The notes beneath the pieces are model-generated. The model ran no database searches and was not told the origin of the DNA. It saw only the letters and a list, made by a program, of their open reading frames with translations. The position numbers were made by a program, and so were the translations under genes. Shown here piece by piece: positions 41,819 to 52,008 of a DNA stretch of 64,000 bases (its first letter is position 1; the number at the start of each line of letters is the position of its first letter). The stretch comes from UBA946 sp031550725 (GTDB taxonomy: Bacteria; Bacillota; Clostridia; Oscillospirales; Ruminococcaceae). The stretch spans positions 62,001 to 126,000 of the forward strand of contig JAVBOH010000014.1 of the NCBI GenBank assembly GCA_031550725.1, read 5' to 3'.

Positions 41819-44800
41819 ATGTACGAAAAAGTATCAACCAAACTGAATTTTGTCGACCGTGAAAAAGAAGTTTTAAAATTCTGGAATGAAAACAAGATTT
41901 TTGAAAAGAGTATTGAGGATAGAAAGGATGCACCTCCATATGTATTCTATGATGGTCCTCCTACTGCAAACGGTAAACCTCATATCGGTCACGTTTTGAC
42001 TCGTGTTATCAAGGATATGATTCCTCGTTACCGCACTATGAAGGGTTACATGGTACCTCGTAAGGCTGGATGGGATACTCATGGTCTGCCTGTTGAGCTT
42101 GAAGTTGAAAAGCTTTTAGGTCTTGATGGCAAGGAACAGATTGAAGAATATGGTCTTGAACCATTTATCGATAAGTGTAAAGAAAGTGTTTGGAAATACA
42201 AGGGGATGTGGGAGGATTTCTCTGGTACTGTTGGTTTCTGGGCTGATATGGATGACCCTTATGTAACTTATCATGATAATTTTATTGAATCTGAGTGGTG
42301 GGCTTTAAAGCAGATTTGGGATAAAAATTTGCTTTATAAAGGCTTTAAGATTGTTCCTTACTGCCCACGATGCGGCACTCCTCTTTCCTCTCACGAGGTT
42401 GCACAAGGTTATAAGGATGTTAAAGAGCGTTCTGCCATTGCTCGTTTCAAGGTTAAGGATGAAGATGCTTATATCCTCGCTTGGACAACAACTCCTTGGA
42501 CACTTCCTTCTAACGTTGCACTTTGTGTAAATCCAAATGAGTCTTATGTTAAAATTAAGACAGGTGAATACACATATTATATGGCTGAAGCTTTGGTATC
42601 TGCTGTTATCACTGACGAATACGAAATCTTAGAAAAGTATGTTGGTAAAGACCTTGAATATAAGGAATATGAACCACTATTCAAATTTGTTAACCCTGAT
42701 AAAAAATGCTATTTTGTTACTTGTGACACTTATGTTACGCTTACTGACGGTACTGGTGTTGTTCATATTGCTCCTGCATTCGGTGAAGATGACGCACAGG
42801 TTGGTCGTAAATATGACTTACCTTTTGTTCAGCTTGTTGACTCAAAGGGTGAAATGACTGCTGAAACTGACTGGGCTGGAACATTCTGTAAGGATGCTGA
42901 CAAGCTTGTTTTGGTTGACCTTGAAAAGCGTGGACTATTATTCTCCGCTCCAAACTTTGAGCATAGCTATCCACACTGCTGGAGATGCGGTACTCCGCTT
43001 ATCTATTATGCTAGAGATTCATGGTTTATCAAGATGACTGATGTTCGTGAAAATCTAATCAAGAATAACAATACTATCAACTGGATTCCTGAAAATATCG
43101 GTAAGGGGCGTTTCGGCGACTGGCTTGAAAATGTTCAGGACTGGGGCATTTCAAGAAATCGTTATTGGGGTACTCCTCTTAATATCTGGGAATGTGAATG
43201 CGGTCATCTGCACTCTATCGGCTCTCGTGAGGAACTCAAGAGTATGTCTGATAATTGTCCTGATGATGTTGAACTTCACAGACCATATATTGATAATGTT
43301 ACTATCAAGTGTGAAAAGTGCGGCAAGCAGATGAAACGTGTTCCTGAAGTTATTGACTGCTGGTTTGACTCAGGCGCAATGCCATTTGCACAGCACCACT
43401 ATCCTTTTGAAAATAAGGATTTGTTTGAAGCACAGTTCCCTGCTGACTTTATCTCCGAGGCTGTCGACCAAACTCGTGGTTGGTTCTATTCATTGCTTGC
43501 TATCTCCACTTTAATTTTTGATAAGGCTCCATATAAAAACGTTATAGTTTTAGGACACGTTCAGGATGAAAACGGTCAGAAGATGTCTAAGTCTAAGGGT
43601 AATGCTGTTGATCCGTTTGATGCATTACAAACTTATGGTGCTGATGCTATCCGCTGGTATTTCTATACTAACTCTGCTCCTTGGCTGCCTAACCGTTTCC
43701 ACGGTAAAGCTGTTGTTGAGGGTCAGCGTAAGTTCATGGGTACTCTTTGGAATACTTATGCATTCTATGTTTTGTATGCCGATATTGATGGTTTCGACCC
43801 TACTAAGTATTCACTTGATTATAATAAGCTTACTATCATGGATAAGTGGCTGCTTTCTAAGCTTAACAGCATGGTTAAGGATGTTGACGATAATCTTGGT
43901 AACTACAAAATTCCTGAAGCTGCTCGTGCTTTGGATGAATTTGTTGATGAGCTTTCAAACTGGTATGTTCGTCGTGGCCGTGAAAGATACTGGTCACCTG
44001 AACTTACACAGGATAAGATTAATGCATACATGACATTATATACAGCACTTGTTACAACTGCGAAGGCAGCTGCTCCTATGATACCATTTATGGCAGAAGA
44101 TATTTATCGTAACCTTGTAGGGTCAGTTGATAAATCTGCTCCTGAATCAATCCACCTATGCTCATTCCCTGAAGTTAAGTCCGAATGGATTAACAAGGAA
44201 CTTGAGGCTGAAATGGAGGCTGTTCTCGGTATAGTTGTTCTTGGCCGTGCTGCTCGTAATGGCTCAAACAGAAAAAATCGTCAGCCGCTTGCTAAGATGT
44301 TCGTTAAGACAAATACATCACTTAATGACGATTGCACTGAAATTGTTCGTGAAGAACTTAACATCAAGAATGTTGAGTTTACCGATGATGTTGATGGTTT
44401 CGTTTCATACAGCTTTAAGCCACAGCTTAAGACTATCGGTCCTAAGTATGGTAAGGTTTTGGGTGAAATACGTGATGCTTTAACTAACATTGACGGTACT
44501 GCTGCAATGGCTGAACTCAAAGAACGTCAGGCTGTTACGCTTAACCTTTCATGCGGTGAAGTTCGTCTTTATGAGGAAGATTTGCTCATTGATACTGTTC
44601 AGATGGAAGGTTTCTTCTCTTTAACTGAGGGTGGAATTACTGTTGTTCTTGATACTAACCTTACTCCTGAACTTATCGAAGAAGGTTTTGTTCGTGAAGT
44701 TATCAGTAAAATCCAGACTATGCGTAAAGAAGCTGACTTTAATGTTATGGATAACATTATCGTTTCTATTGCGGATAATGACAAGGTTGCTGATATCATA

Positions 44801-44929
44801 AAGAATAGTTCTGATATAATCAAAGGTGATGTTCTTGCTGCTGATTTTGTTTTTGGCAGTGTTAAGGGCTTTACTAAGGAATGGGATATCAATGGCGAAA
44901 AGTGTACTCTTGGCGTTGAAAGAGTATAA
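41819..44929 (+). CDS. ileS: Isoleucyl-tRNA synthetase
   Basis: A 1036-residue class I synthetase. The HIGH motif is in PPTANGKPHIGHV near 46, the editing (CP1) domain includes WTTTPWTLPSN near 222, a zinc-type CPRCGTPLSSHE lies near 182, and KMSKSKGNAVDPF is near 588. The length and KMSKSKGN form match the longer type 2 (eukaryote-like) IleRS, a class often less sensitive to mupirocin; this is family knowledge, not shown here. AGGAGG before 41819 sets the start. It is controlled by the upstream T-box and followed by a strong terminator. Confidence 0.97.
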   Translation: MYEKVSTKLNFVDREKEVLKFWNENKIFEKSIEDRKDAPPYVFYDGPPTANGKPHIGHVLTRVIKDMIPRYRTMKGYMVPRKAGWDTHGLPVELEVEKLLGLDGKEQIEEYGLEPFIDKCKESVWKYKGMWEDFSGTVGFWADMDDPYVTYHDNFIESEWWALKQIWDKNLLYKGFKIVPYCPRCGTPLSSHEVAQGYKDVKERSAIARFKVKDEDAYILAWTTTPWTLPSNVALCVNPNESYVKIKTGEYTYYMAEALVSAVITDEYEILEKYVGKDLEYKEYEPLFKFVNPDKKCYFVTCDTYVTLTDGTGVVHIAPAFGEDDAQVGRKYDLPFVQLVDSKGEMTAETDWAGTFCKDADKLVLVDLEKRGLLFSAPNFEHSYPHCWRCGTPLIYYARDSWFIKMTDVRENLIKNNNTINWIPENIGKGRFGDWLENVQDWGISRNRYWGTPLNIWECECGHLHSIGSREELKSMSDNCPDDVELHRPYIDNVTIKCEKCGKQMKRVPEVIDCWFDSGAMPFAQHHYPFENKDLFEAQFPADFISEAVDQTRGWFYSLLAISTLIFDKAPYKNVIVLGHVQDENGQKMSKSKGNAVDPFDALQTYGADAIRWYFYTNSAPWLPNRFHGKAVVEGQRKFMGTLWNTYAFYVLYADIDGFDPTKYSLDYNKLTIMDKWLLSKLNSMVKDVDDNLGNYKIPEAARALDEFVDELSNWYVRRGRERYWSPELTQDKINAYMTLYTALVTTAKAAAPMIPFMAEDIYRNLVGSVDKSAPESIHLCSFPEVKSEWINKELEAEMEAVLGIVVLGRAARNGSNRKNRQPLAKMFVKTNTSLNDDCTEIVREELNIKNVEFTDDVDGFVSYSFKPQLKTIGPKYGKVLGEIRDALTNIDGTAAMAELKERQAVTLNLSCGEVRLYEEDLLIDTVQMEGFFSLTEGGITVVLDTNLTPELIEEGFVREVISKIQTMRKEADFNVMDNIIVSIADNDKVADIIKNSSDIIKGDVLAADFVFGSVKGFTKEWDINGEKCTLGVERV

Positions 44930-44944
44930 TGTATAATAAAATTT

Positions 44945-44979
44945 GGGACTGTTCATTTATTTTGAACAGTCCCTTTTTT
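44945..44979. terminator. Terminator after ileS, possibly shared
   Basis: Perfect 11-bp stem GGGACTGTTCA/TGAACAGTCCC, seven-base loop, T6 on the plus strand; it separates ileS from the convergent yesN fragment. Confidence 0.9.
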
Positions 44980-45733
44980 ACATATTCGCTTGCTCTATTT
45001 TTCGAAATTCGGTTGGTGATAATCCTGCTACTGTTTTGAATACTTTCAAGAAGTTTTTTTCATCAGTGAAACCTACTCGTTTGCCAATTTCATTGACCCT
45101 CATATCAGTCTGAATAAGCAGTTTCTTCGCTTCATTAATTCTAAGTTCTTGTAAATAGCTCACAAAATTACTGCCAACATACTGCTTGAAAAGATATGAA
45201 AACAATGAGTAATTCATTGATACTTCATTTGATACCATAGCCATATTAAGCGGTTTTTTATAGTTTTCCTGAATGTATATAACCGCATTTCGAATTTTCT
45301 GTTTATTCTGAAAATCCTCAAACTCCTTTGATAATTTTCCAGAAAAGCTGTCAAACCATTCAAAAAGCTGCTCTAGGTATTCATCAGCAGAATTAAATCC
45401 CCATATATTCGAAAATTCCTTGAGGTTATCTACTGATAAAATCGTTTGATAATTCTTGTCAATCTGCTCAATCGATTTTAAAACAAATTCAGATGCCAAA
45501 TCAGGTGACAACTTGCTGTGTTTTACACTTAACAACTGTTCTTCAACTATATGAAATGCTTCTCTGGAACGTGACTGACCTAATAAATATGCAATCTGCA
45601 ATGCCTCTTTTTCAAAATCCTGTATTGTTTCATCTGTTTTATAATCATCGGAGTATTCGCATATATTTACATCTTTGCCATTCTTAAAAAATGCATTTTT
45701 ATATGCACTTAAAGCTTGTGAAAAAACTTTCAT
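44978..45733 (-). pseudogene. yesN: YesN-type response regulator, C-terminal part (frameshifted)
   Basis: This frame encodes the linker and AraC-type DNA-binding part of a YesN regulator. The end has two helix-turn-helix motifs (MAMVSNEVSMNYSLFSYLFK and VNEIGKRVGFTDEKNFLKVF) followed by GLSPTEFRK. The 5' end overlaps the receiver-encoding frame by 35 bases. Removing one T from the six-T run at 45726-45721 (minus strand) fuses the two into a continuous protein of about 475 residues, reading ETINESFSQALSAYKNAFF. The Met here is internal to that protein and lacks a ribosome site. Possible causes are sequencing error, a recent inactivating mutation, phase variation or slippage. Confidence 0.85.
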
Positions 45734-46424
45734 TTATCGTTTCAAGTCCGTTATGAACATTGCTGAAGCCAACTGCACCAACTGCTTCACCTATAATTTT
45801 TTCCTTGTATAAAACAGGTAAAAAATACACCATAATATTATTTGTATCATTGATTGTGATTAACTCAGGATAATTGTTTTTAAGTGTAAATTTACCACAA
45901 ATACATATATATTCTGATGTTATAAACTGCTCTTTATACTGTGAAACCAATGATGCAGCTGTATCATCCTCAGGGTTATCTTCATGCATAAAAAATTTTA
46001 TTACTTGTATAAATGCCTGCTCATTTCCCTTTTTATTTACTTTTTTACGGCTTATTTCATCATCAATCTGTGCTAAAAGAGAAAACATTTTTGCACGCTC
46101 AACAGGCTTTAAAAGATAATCACGAACTCCGTTTCTTAGCATTTCAACGGCATATGAAAAATCATCAAACCCACTAACCACCACGATTACAGGCGGATCT
46201 GAATATTCATTACAGACATTCTTTACAAATTCGATACCATCCATTTTAGGCATTCTGATATCTGTAAATACCAAGTCGATCTCCTGTGATTTAAGAATTT
46301 CAAGTGCTTCTTCGCCATTCTTTGCTTCAAGAATTGATTGTATTTCAATATCAGCACGTTTAATCATCGAAACTAAACCCTGACGTATCAGCTTTTCATC
46401 CTCAACTACAAGTATTTTATTCAT
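45699..46424 (-). pseudogene. yesN: YesN-type response regulator, receiver part (frameshifted)
   Basis: 241 residues containing an intact receiver domain: VVEDEKL near 5 (acidic pair), DLVFTDIRMPKMDGIEF near 51 with the phospho-acceptor Asp55, and LLKPVERAKM near 104 with the conserved Lys. A linker follows, ending ETINESFFTSFKCI, where the last residues are out of frame compared with the continuing regulator. Alone it lacks a DNA-binding domain. It begins eight bases after the yesM kinase stop, so kinase and regulator were one operon. Confidence 0.85.
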
Positions 46425-46431
46425 GTCATTT

Positions 46432-48243
46432 TCACCCCTTTTTTGTTGTTTCGTCAGTTGCCTTTTTGTATGGTAAATTTACTGTTACGGTTGTATATTC
46501 ACCATCAATTGAGGATACTTTTAAGCCATATTCATTTCCGAAAGTCATATGAATACGGTCCTCAACATTTTTAAGACCGATACTGTTTCCAGAGCCAAGC
46601 TTAGAAAATTTATCGCTGTTGATAACTTCACCAGAAATCTTTTTTCTAAGTAAGTCTGTCTGTTCTTTTGTCATTCCCTTGCCAAAATCAGTTATGCTGA
46701 TAAAACATTTATTATCCATGATTTTTCCGCTTACTAATATTTCAGTATCACAATCTAGTTCCGATGCACCATGAATAACTGCATTTTCAATTATTGGCTG
46801 TAATGAAAGCTTTGGTATTTGCACATATAAAAGGTCGGTAGGTAAATCTAATTTTAATGATAGCGTATAATCAAAACGCAAATTCATCAGCACCAGATAA
46901 TTTTCAATATAAATCAGCTCGTCCTGCACCGAAACACTTGCATTTGTCCATTTCATACCGTATCGCAGCAGCTTTCCTAAGCTTGTTAATGCATCTGCTA
47001 TTTCATATTTTTCATCTATCTCTGCCATCATTTTTATTGACTCTAAAACATTATAAATAAAATGTGCATTAATCTGATTTTGCAATGCTCTTATTTCTGT
47101 ATTTTTATTAAGCATTTCACGTTCAAGATTGTCACTCATAAGCTGTCTGATTTTATCAAGCATATCATTTACGCTTAATGCAAACTTGCCTATTTCATCA
47201 TGTCTGTTTATTTCAATTTTTGTATCAAGGTTGCCGTTTGAAAATTCCTCAACATTTGAAAAAATATCATATATACGCTTTAAAAGTCTTTTGGTAAGCA
47301 TATTTATAACAATAAACACTATAATTACAACAACAAAAATTAAAATTATATACCATAAAATGCGGTTTGATGCTGATGATGTTATCTGTGTGATATCATC
47401 GAAACGAATATACACACTCTTTAAATCTTTAAGCTTTATTGCAGAAAAAATAACTGGTTTACCACCAAGCTTAATTTCGTTTATCTCGATTTCATCCTGA
47501 AACGATGTATAATTTAAATTATCTACATATTCGAAGTATTTTGTATTCTCAATGCCATAATAAATATTCTCATTCTCATCAATTATGCATGACCATTGAT
47601 TTTCATTTGCGTGATAAAGTTCTGGAAAAACATCCTCCATTGATAATGCAACTTCAAGAACTCCAATCTTAACCCCGTCTGTACCAGTCATATTTGTAAT
47701 AAGGCTCATTAAATGATGTGTTTCGGCAGATGTCGGATATAACTTATCATTAAAATCCATATGCCATGTACCATTTGATGATTCTTCACTATACCATGAC
47801 AATGTTGACATTCGACTAGAGCTATATAAAATCGGTATCATTTCATTGATTTTATCCACTACTGAATATGCTCTGATATATTTTAAATTTGGATTTCCTA
47901 TTACTATTTTTTCAAGACTTGCTATATCATTACGATAAAAGCTAAGCAGTTCGTCAGCAGGGATATCCTCTCCATTTTCAAGACGCTCAAGATGGTTTAT
48001 CAATGCCGGTGTATTCAAGAAAACTTGTGATGATAAATTACATGCCTGTACTGTTTTCTCTAGCTGTACATTAAGCTGTTTTAAATTAGTATCAATATCA
48101 TTCATACGGTTTTGAACGGAAATACTTCTTGTATTGCCAATCAAAAACAAAGCTAGTGCAATGGTTGGAACAAGAGCAAATATGAGTATTATAGCTGCAA
48201 GCTCATGACTGAATTTTATTTTTTCTGACAGCTTTTTTATCAA
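46432..48243 (-). CDS. yesM: YesM-type sensor histidine kinase
   Basis: 603 residues. Two membrane helices (about 12-36 and 294-314) flank a large extracellular dCache-like domain of some 255 residues, then HAMP (RIYDIFSNVEEFSNGNLD). The His_kinase domain has ALQNQINAHFIYNVLESIKMM near 388 (read QINAHFIYN), with the phospho-acceptor His, and a HATPase with PIIENAVIHG near 482, DFGKGM and GNSIGLKNVEDRI. YesM/YesN pairs usually regulate adjacent carbohydrate ABC importers, as here. Confidence 0.93.
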   Translation of the reverse strand: MIKKLSEKIKFSHELAAIILIFALVPTIALALFLIGNTRSISVQNRMNDIDTNLKQLNVQLEKTVQACNLSSQVFLNTPALINHLERLENGEDIPADELLSFYRNDIASLEKIVIGNPNLKYIRAYSVVDKINEMIPILYSSSRMSTLSWYSEESSNGTWHMDFNDKLYPTSAETHHLMSLITNMTGTDGVKIGVLEVALSMEDVFPELYHANENQWSCIIDENENIYYGIENTKYFEYVDNLNYTSFQDEIEINEIKLGGKPVIFSAIKLKDLKSVYIRFDDITQITSSASNRILWYIILIFVVVIIVFIVINMLTKRLLKRIYDIFSNVEEFSNGNLDTKIEINRHDEIGKFALSVNDMLDKIRQLMSDNLEREMLNKNTEIRALQNQINAHFIYNVLESIKMMAEIDEKYEIADALTSLGKLLRYGMKWTNASVSVQDELIYIENYLVLMNLRFDYTLSLKLDLPTDLLYVQIPKLSLQPIIENAVIHGASELDCDTEILVSGKIMDNKCFISITDFGKGMTKEQTDLLRKKISGEVINSDKFSKLGSGNSIGLKNVEDRIHMTFGNEYGLKVSSIDGEYTTVTVNLPYKKATDETTKKG

Positions 48244-48264
48244 TTTACTCTCCCCCTTTTTTAT

Positions 48265-49845
48265 TTAATTGGTAAATCCTAGCTTTTCCTTATTTTTTGT
48301 CATCTGTACAGTCTTTTCATCAAGTAGTTTGTCTACTCCAATCTCCTCACGCTTTTTTACCATTTCATCATAAATCCTGTTAAACTCATCCTCGGAACTG
48401 GCATTTAAAAGCATTGGCAGGTATGTTCCCCATGAGCGTTCAAGCTTTTCGTTAATTTTATATAACTCCGATTCATACTCAAAGCTTGTGTTATACTGGC
48501 CTGTATAGACTGTATATTGCAATGCCCAATTCTGCATTTGTATCAAAGCAGGGTCATCATTTGCAATCCACTTGGATTGCATTGCATTATCCTGAAACAT
48601 CCAATATGTGTTATCTCCGCCAACTTCTGAAACAAAGCTTGTGTAATCCTCGTCATAAAGTTTTTTTATATCGTCATTCATAACTGGTATTCCATCAACC
48701 TCTGTATAATGTTTACCCTCCACTCCAAAGTAAATCAGCTTTTGTCCTTCCTCACTAATAAGGTAATCAAAAAGCTTAATCGCTTTTTCGGGATTGGTAC
48801 AGTTTTTCGATATAAGTGTTACTGTCCATCCCTCTATTCCGCTTGCCGGTAATGCATGAGGAGTGCCATTAATATTAGTTGGCCCATCAATTGCTATATA
48901 AATACTGTCTGGGTCATTAGCATATCTTAACTTTTGCTGACCAATAAAATCACTTCTCTGATAGAGCATACAAAAATATCTGCCGTCAGCAATTTTTTCT
49001 TCCATTTGTATACGCTTGTCTATAAAAACATCATTTGTTAAAAGTCCTAATTCACCAAGCTCACGAAATGCTAATAGCCACCTTTTATATTCAGGGTCAA
49101 GCAGTCTGTCATATGCAGCACCATCTTTTTCATGTGGTATATTAATAAAATTCATAAGATAATCAAATGAATCACAACCTTTATTGGTGAACTCATGAAG
49201 TCCTATCGGAATTATTGGCTGTCCGTTTATAGTCCCAAACATTTCAGCTGCTTTTTTTATTGCTGATACAAACCCATCCGTTGTTGTCATATCTGGTGAT
49301 CCAATTGCCTCATATATATCCTTACGCACCAAAAATGTCTGATTTGATGCGACATTATCATATGTTTTATAATCCTCTGGTGTGTATGAGCTGTTTGGAT
49401 ATCTATATGTGTTTCCATCCGTTTCAGCATACCATTTCATCTTTTTTTCATCTGTTACTTCATAAAAATGCATATCATATTTATCTGCGAGTTCATTTAA
49501 TGAATACACATATCCGTTATCAATTATCCCTTGCAAATGTGAGTCCCACCATCCAAGTGTTATAATATCAGGCAAGCTTTCACCCGCTATTAACGCATTA
49601 AGCTTTTCATTTTCACTTCCCTGTGGCACGACAAAATCAACTATTACCCCTGTATCTTCTGTGATTTTTTTTGATACGGCATTTTCACCCCATCCTGTAT
49701 TAAACCATGAGAAATTTATATACCACTTTAGCTCTGTAATTTCATCATTTTCTTTAGATACATTTTTTATATCACAAGACACAAAGGTGACCATTATGAC
49801 TATACATAATACCACCGCTTTAATCAGTTTATATTTATGCAACAT
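48265..49845 (-). CDS. Large solute-binding lipoprotein of a carbohydrate ABC importer (LplA-like)
   Basis: 526 residues with a signal peptide and lipobox FVSC (Cys24), so it is anchored outside the membrane. The mature protein has the family 1 binding-protein pattern, with GESLPDIITLGWW near 85 and EKAIKLFDYLISEEGQKLIY near 364. It is longer than the SBP1 of the same cluster (443) and matches the LplA group that often accompanies YesM/YesN. Ligand unknown, probably an oligosaccharide. A GTG three codons upstream lies in the GAGGTGAT ribosome site, so ATG 49845 is used. It stands between the permeases and the kinase. Confidence 0.88.
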   Translation of the reverse strand: MLHKYKLIKAVVLCIVIMVTFVSCDIKNVSKENDEITELKWYINFSWFNTGWGENAVSKKITEDTGVIVDFVVPQGSENEKLNALIAGESLPDIITLGWWDSHLQGIIDNGYVYSLNELADKYDMHFYEVTDEKKMKWYAETDGNTYRYPNSSYTPEDYKTYDNVASNQTFLVRKDIYEAIGSPDMTTTDGFVSAIKKAAEMFGTINGQPIIPIGLHEFTNKGCDSFDYLMNFINIPHEKDGAAYDRLLDPEYKRWLLAFRELGELGLLTNDVFIDKRIQMEEKIADGRYFCMLYQRSDFIGQQKLRYANDPDSIYIAIDGPTNINGTPHALPASGIEGWTVTLISKNCTNPEKAIKLFDYLISEEGQKLIYFGVEGKHYTEVDGIPVMNDDIKKLYDEDYTSFVSEVGGDNTYWMFQDNAMQSKWIANDDPALIQMQNWALQYTVYTGQYNTSFEYESELYKINEKLERSWGTYLPMLLNASSEDEFNRIYDEMVKKREEIGVDKLLDEKTVQMTKNKEKLGFTN

Positions 49846-49904
49846 AATGATCACCTCATACTTAATTATTCAATTATAATTATAACATATTTAATTCAAA
49901 ATGT

Positions 49905-50798
49905 CTATTCTTTTACGCTTCCTGCCGAAATATTTCCAATGATATACTTAGAGCAAAATGCGAATACGATAAGCACTGGTATTACTGAAATTGCAAGTGT
50001 AAGATAAACTGCTCCTAGATTTGTTATAACATCCTTAACAGATTTCAATGAACCTACCATTACAGGAAGTGTGAATTTTTTAGGTGAGTTTAAGATTACC
50101 ATTGGCAATAAGTAATTGTTCCAGCTGCCGATAAATGCGCCGATTGATGTTGTTGCTATACCAGGTGCCATTATCGGAAGTACTATCTGATGAAAAATTC
50201 GGAGTTCGCCTGCGCCATCAATTCGTGGTGCTTCAAGTATTGACTTTGGCAGTACTGATAAAATATACTGTCTTAGGAAAAATACTGTCGCAGGGCTTGC
50301 GATAGACGGTATGATAAGCGGTGCATATTTATTTACAAGACCCATTGCATTAATCAAGTCATAAAAACCTAATAATCCTAATTGACCTGGTACCATCATA
50401 AAGATTAGAATTACTGTGAAAATTATTTTACTGCCTTTAAATTTGTAAAATGCAAACGCATATGCAGTTAAAGCTGAGAAATATGCAAGCAATGCTGTAC
50501 TTACTACTGCTATAAATAAGCTGTTTAGAAAGCCTCTTGCGATATCCATATTTGCTGTTACTACTTCCCAGTTTGCTTTTATATTTATTCCTGGGATTAG
50601 TGTAAAACTTTTCATGATGTCATTACCGCTGCGTGTGGCGTTTATCATCATGATAAGGAACGGCAGCAAGCAAGTAACACTTACTACTATAAGAAATAAA
50701 TACAGCAAAGTTTTTGCCAGTGAAAATGGTTTCTTATGTATGATATGTACTGCTTCATCAGAGGATGTTGTTACTGTTATAATTTTCTTATCAGACAT
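49905..50798 (-). CDS. Carbohydrate ABC permease, MalG/UgpE type
   Basis: 297 residues with six membrane segments and the ATPase-contact EAA loop EAPRIDGAGELRIFHQIVLP near 196. The N-terminal FLIMMINATRSGNDIM segment is typical of the second permease of CUT1 importers. It starts two bases after the stop of the other permease, with the AGGAGGAGG ribosome site inside that gene's last codons. No ATPase gene is in the cluster, so a shared MsmX-like ATPase elsewhere is expected. Confidence 0.92.
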   Translation of the reverse strand: MSDKKIITVTTSSDEAVHIIHKKPFSLAKTLLYLFLIVVSVTCLLPFLIMMINATRSGNDIMKSFTLIPGINIKANWEVVTANMDIARGFLNSLFIAVVSTALLAYFSALTAYAFAFYKFKGSKIIFTVILIFMMVPGQLGLLGFYDLINAMGLVNKYAPLIIPSIASPATVFFLRQYILSVLPKSILEAPRIDGAGELRIFHQIVLPIMAPGIATTSIGAFIGSWNNYLLPMVILNSPKKFTLPVMVGSLKSVKDVITNLGAVYLTLAISVIPVLIVFAFCSKYIIGNISAGSVKE

Positions 50799-50799
50799 A

Positions 50800-51729
50800 T
50801 TAATCCTCCTCCTTATTTGCATACATGATTTTGTAAACAACAGCACTGCATATTGCTATAATAAAGAACAATACAAATGCAACCGCTGCTGAGTAGCCAA
50901 CCTGATGATTCTTGAACGCCATGTTATACAAGTGCATTACTACTGTTAAGAGTGAATTTCGTGGTGCACCTGCATGATCTGTTATAAGGAATGGTATATC
51001 GAAAATCTGCAATCCGCCGATTAGCGAGGTTATTGCTATATAAAGCAAAATTGGCTTTAACAGCGGGAGTGTTATTGATGTGAATATTTTCATTCGTCCT
51101 GCACCATCTATTGATGCTGCTTCCATATAGTCTGAGCTTATGCCCTGTACACCTGCCATCAGCATGATAAATGTGTTGCCAAACCACATCCATGCACCTA
51201 TCATACTTACAGCAAACTGTGCTGTTCCAGGCTCTCCGAGCCAGTTAATATTATTTACTCCAAAGCTATTAAGCAGCTGATTGATAGTACCATATTTCCA
51301 GTCAAGCAATGTCTGGAACAAGAATGCTACCGATGTTGCTGCTATTAGGTTTGGCAAGTAGAATAATGCTCTGAAAATCCCAAGTCCTTTGATACGATAT
51401 TTCATATCTGCGAAAACAATTGTCAATAGCATTGCAAGACCCATCTGAACGACTATATTTAGTCCCCAGATTTTTAATGTATTCAGAAACGAGTTCCAGA
51501 ATATTGAACTTGTCAGAACTCGTTTATAATTATCAAGGCCAATAAATGTTGCTTCACCATATCCTTTGTACTGGGTAAAGCTTAAGTAAAATGTTCGTAC
51601 GAACGGATATATACTGAATGTCAGAAAAACTATCAAAAACGGTATTATAAAGAAAAATCCTGTTCTTGTAATTTTCGAATTCAATCTGCTAGGCTTAATT
51701 TTCTGATTCTTTGCTGCTGTTTCTGCCAC
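50800..51729 (-). CDS. Carbohydrate ABC permease, MalF/UgpA type
   Basis: 309 residues, six membrane segments, with the CUT1 first-permease start GFFFIIPFLIVFLTFSIYPF near 28 and the EAA loop EAASIDGAGRMKIFTSITLP near 205. The start is a GTG at 51729 (GAGGTG six bases before); the earlier in-frame GTG overlaps that ribosome site. It is coupled to the next permease and separated by 279 bases from the upstream binding-protein gene, a gap that holds hairpins. Confidence 0.92.
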   Translation of the reverse strand: MAETAAKNQKIKPSRLNSKITRTGFFFIIPFLIVFLTFSIYPFVRTFYLSFTQYKGYGEATFIGLDNYKRVLTSSIFWNSFLNTLKIWGLNIVVQMGLAMLLTIVFADMKYRIKGLGIFRALFYLPNLIAATSVAFLFQTLLDWKYGTINQLLNSFGVNNINWLGEPGTAQFAVSMIGAWMWFGNTFIMLMAGVQGISSDYMEAASIDGAGRMKIFTSITLPLLKPILLYIAITSLIGGLQIFDIPFLITDHAGAPRNSLLTVVMHLYNMAFKNHQVGYSAAVAFVLFFIIAICSAVVYKIMYANKEED

Positions 51730-51842
51730 AAAAATCACCTCATTCTTTGTTTGCCATCAAAAAGTTATTACTTTAAACTTTTGCTCTTTTATTTTATATT
51801 AAGCTCTTATATCCTTGGCAAGAATGTACTTTCTTAAGGTAC

Positions 51843-51934
51843 ATAAAAGATATTAAATCTTTTATAAAACTAAGAGCGGCGGATTTGCAAAGGGTATACT
51901 ATTTGAAGGGTGGGTATACCCTTTGACCTGCCGC
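51843..51934 (-). promoter_or_regulatory. Two hairpins in the binding-protein/permease gap
   Basis: Read on the minus strand: first a long stem with GCGGC/GCCGC at the base (51934-51930, 51880-51876) and a perfect CAAAGGGTATA/TATACCCTTTG core; then a perfect 9-bp stem ATAAAAGAT/ATCTTTTAT (51865-51843). They probably reduce read-through or protect the upstream message, so that binding protein exceeds permease. Confidence 0.6.
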
Positions 51935-52008
51935 ATTTTTTAGGGGGGTTGAAAAGAAGAATTATCTATAATTAGAATTCAGCTAGATTAATGGGGGAGT
52001 TTTTTCGG

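Noticed and set aside
51876..51934. Plus-strand terminator, since a T6 run follows the stem
   Set aside because: No plus-strand gene lies upstream; the flanking genes are both on the minus strand, so an intra-operon role fits better.
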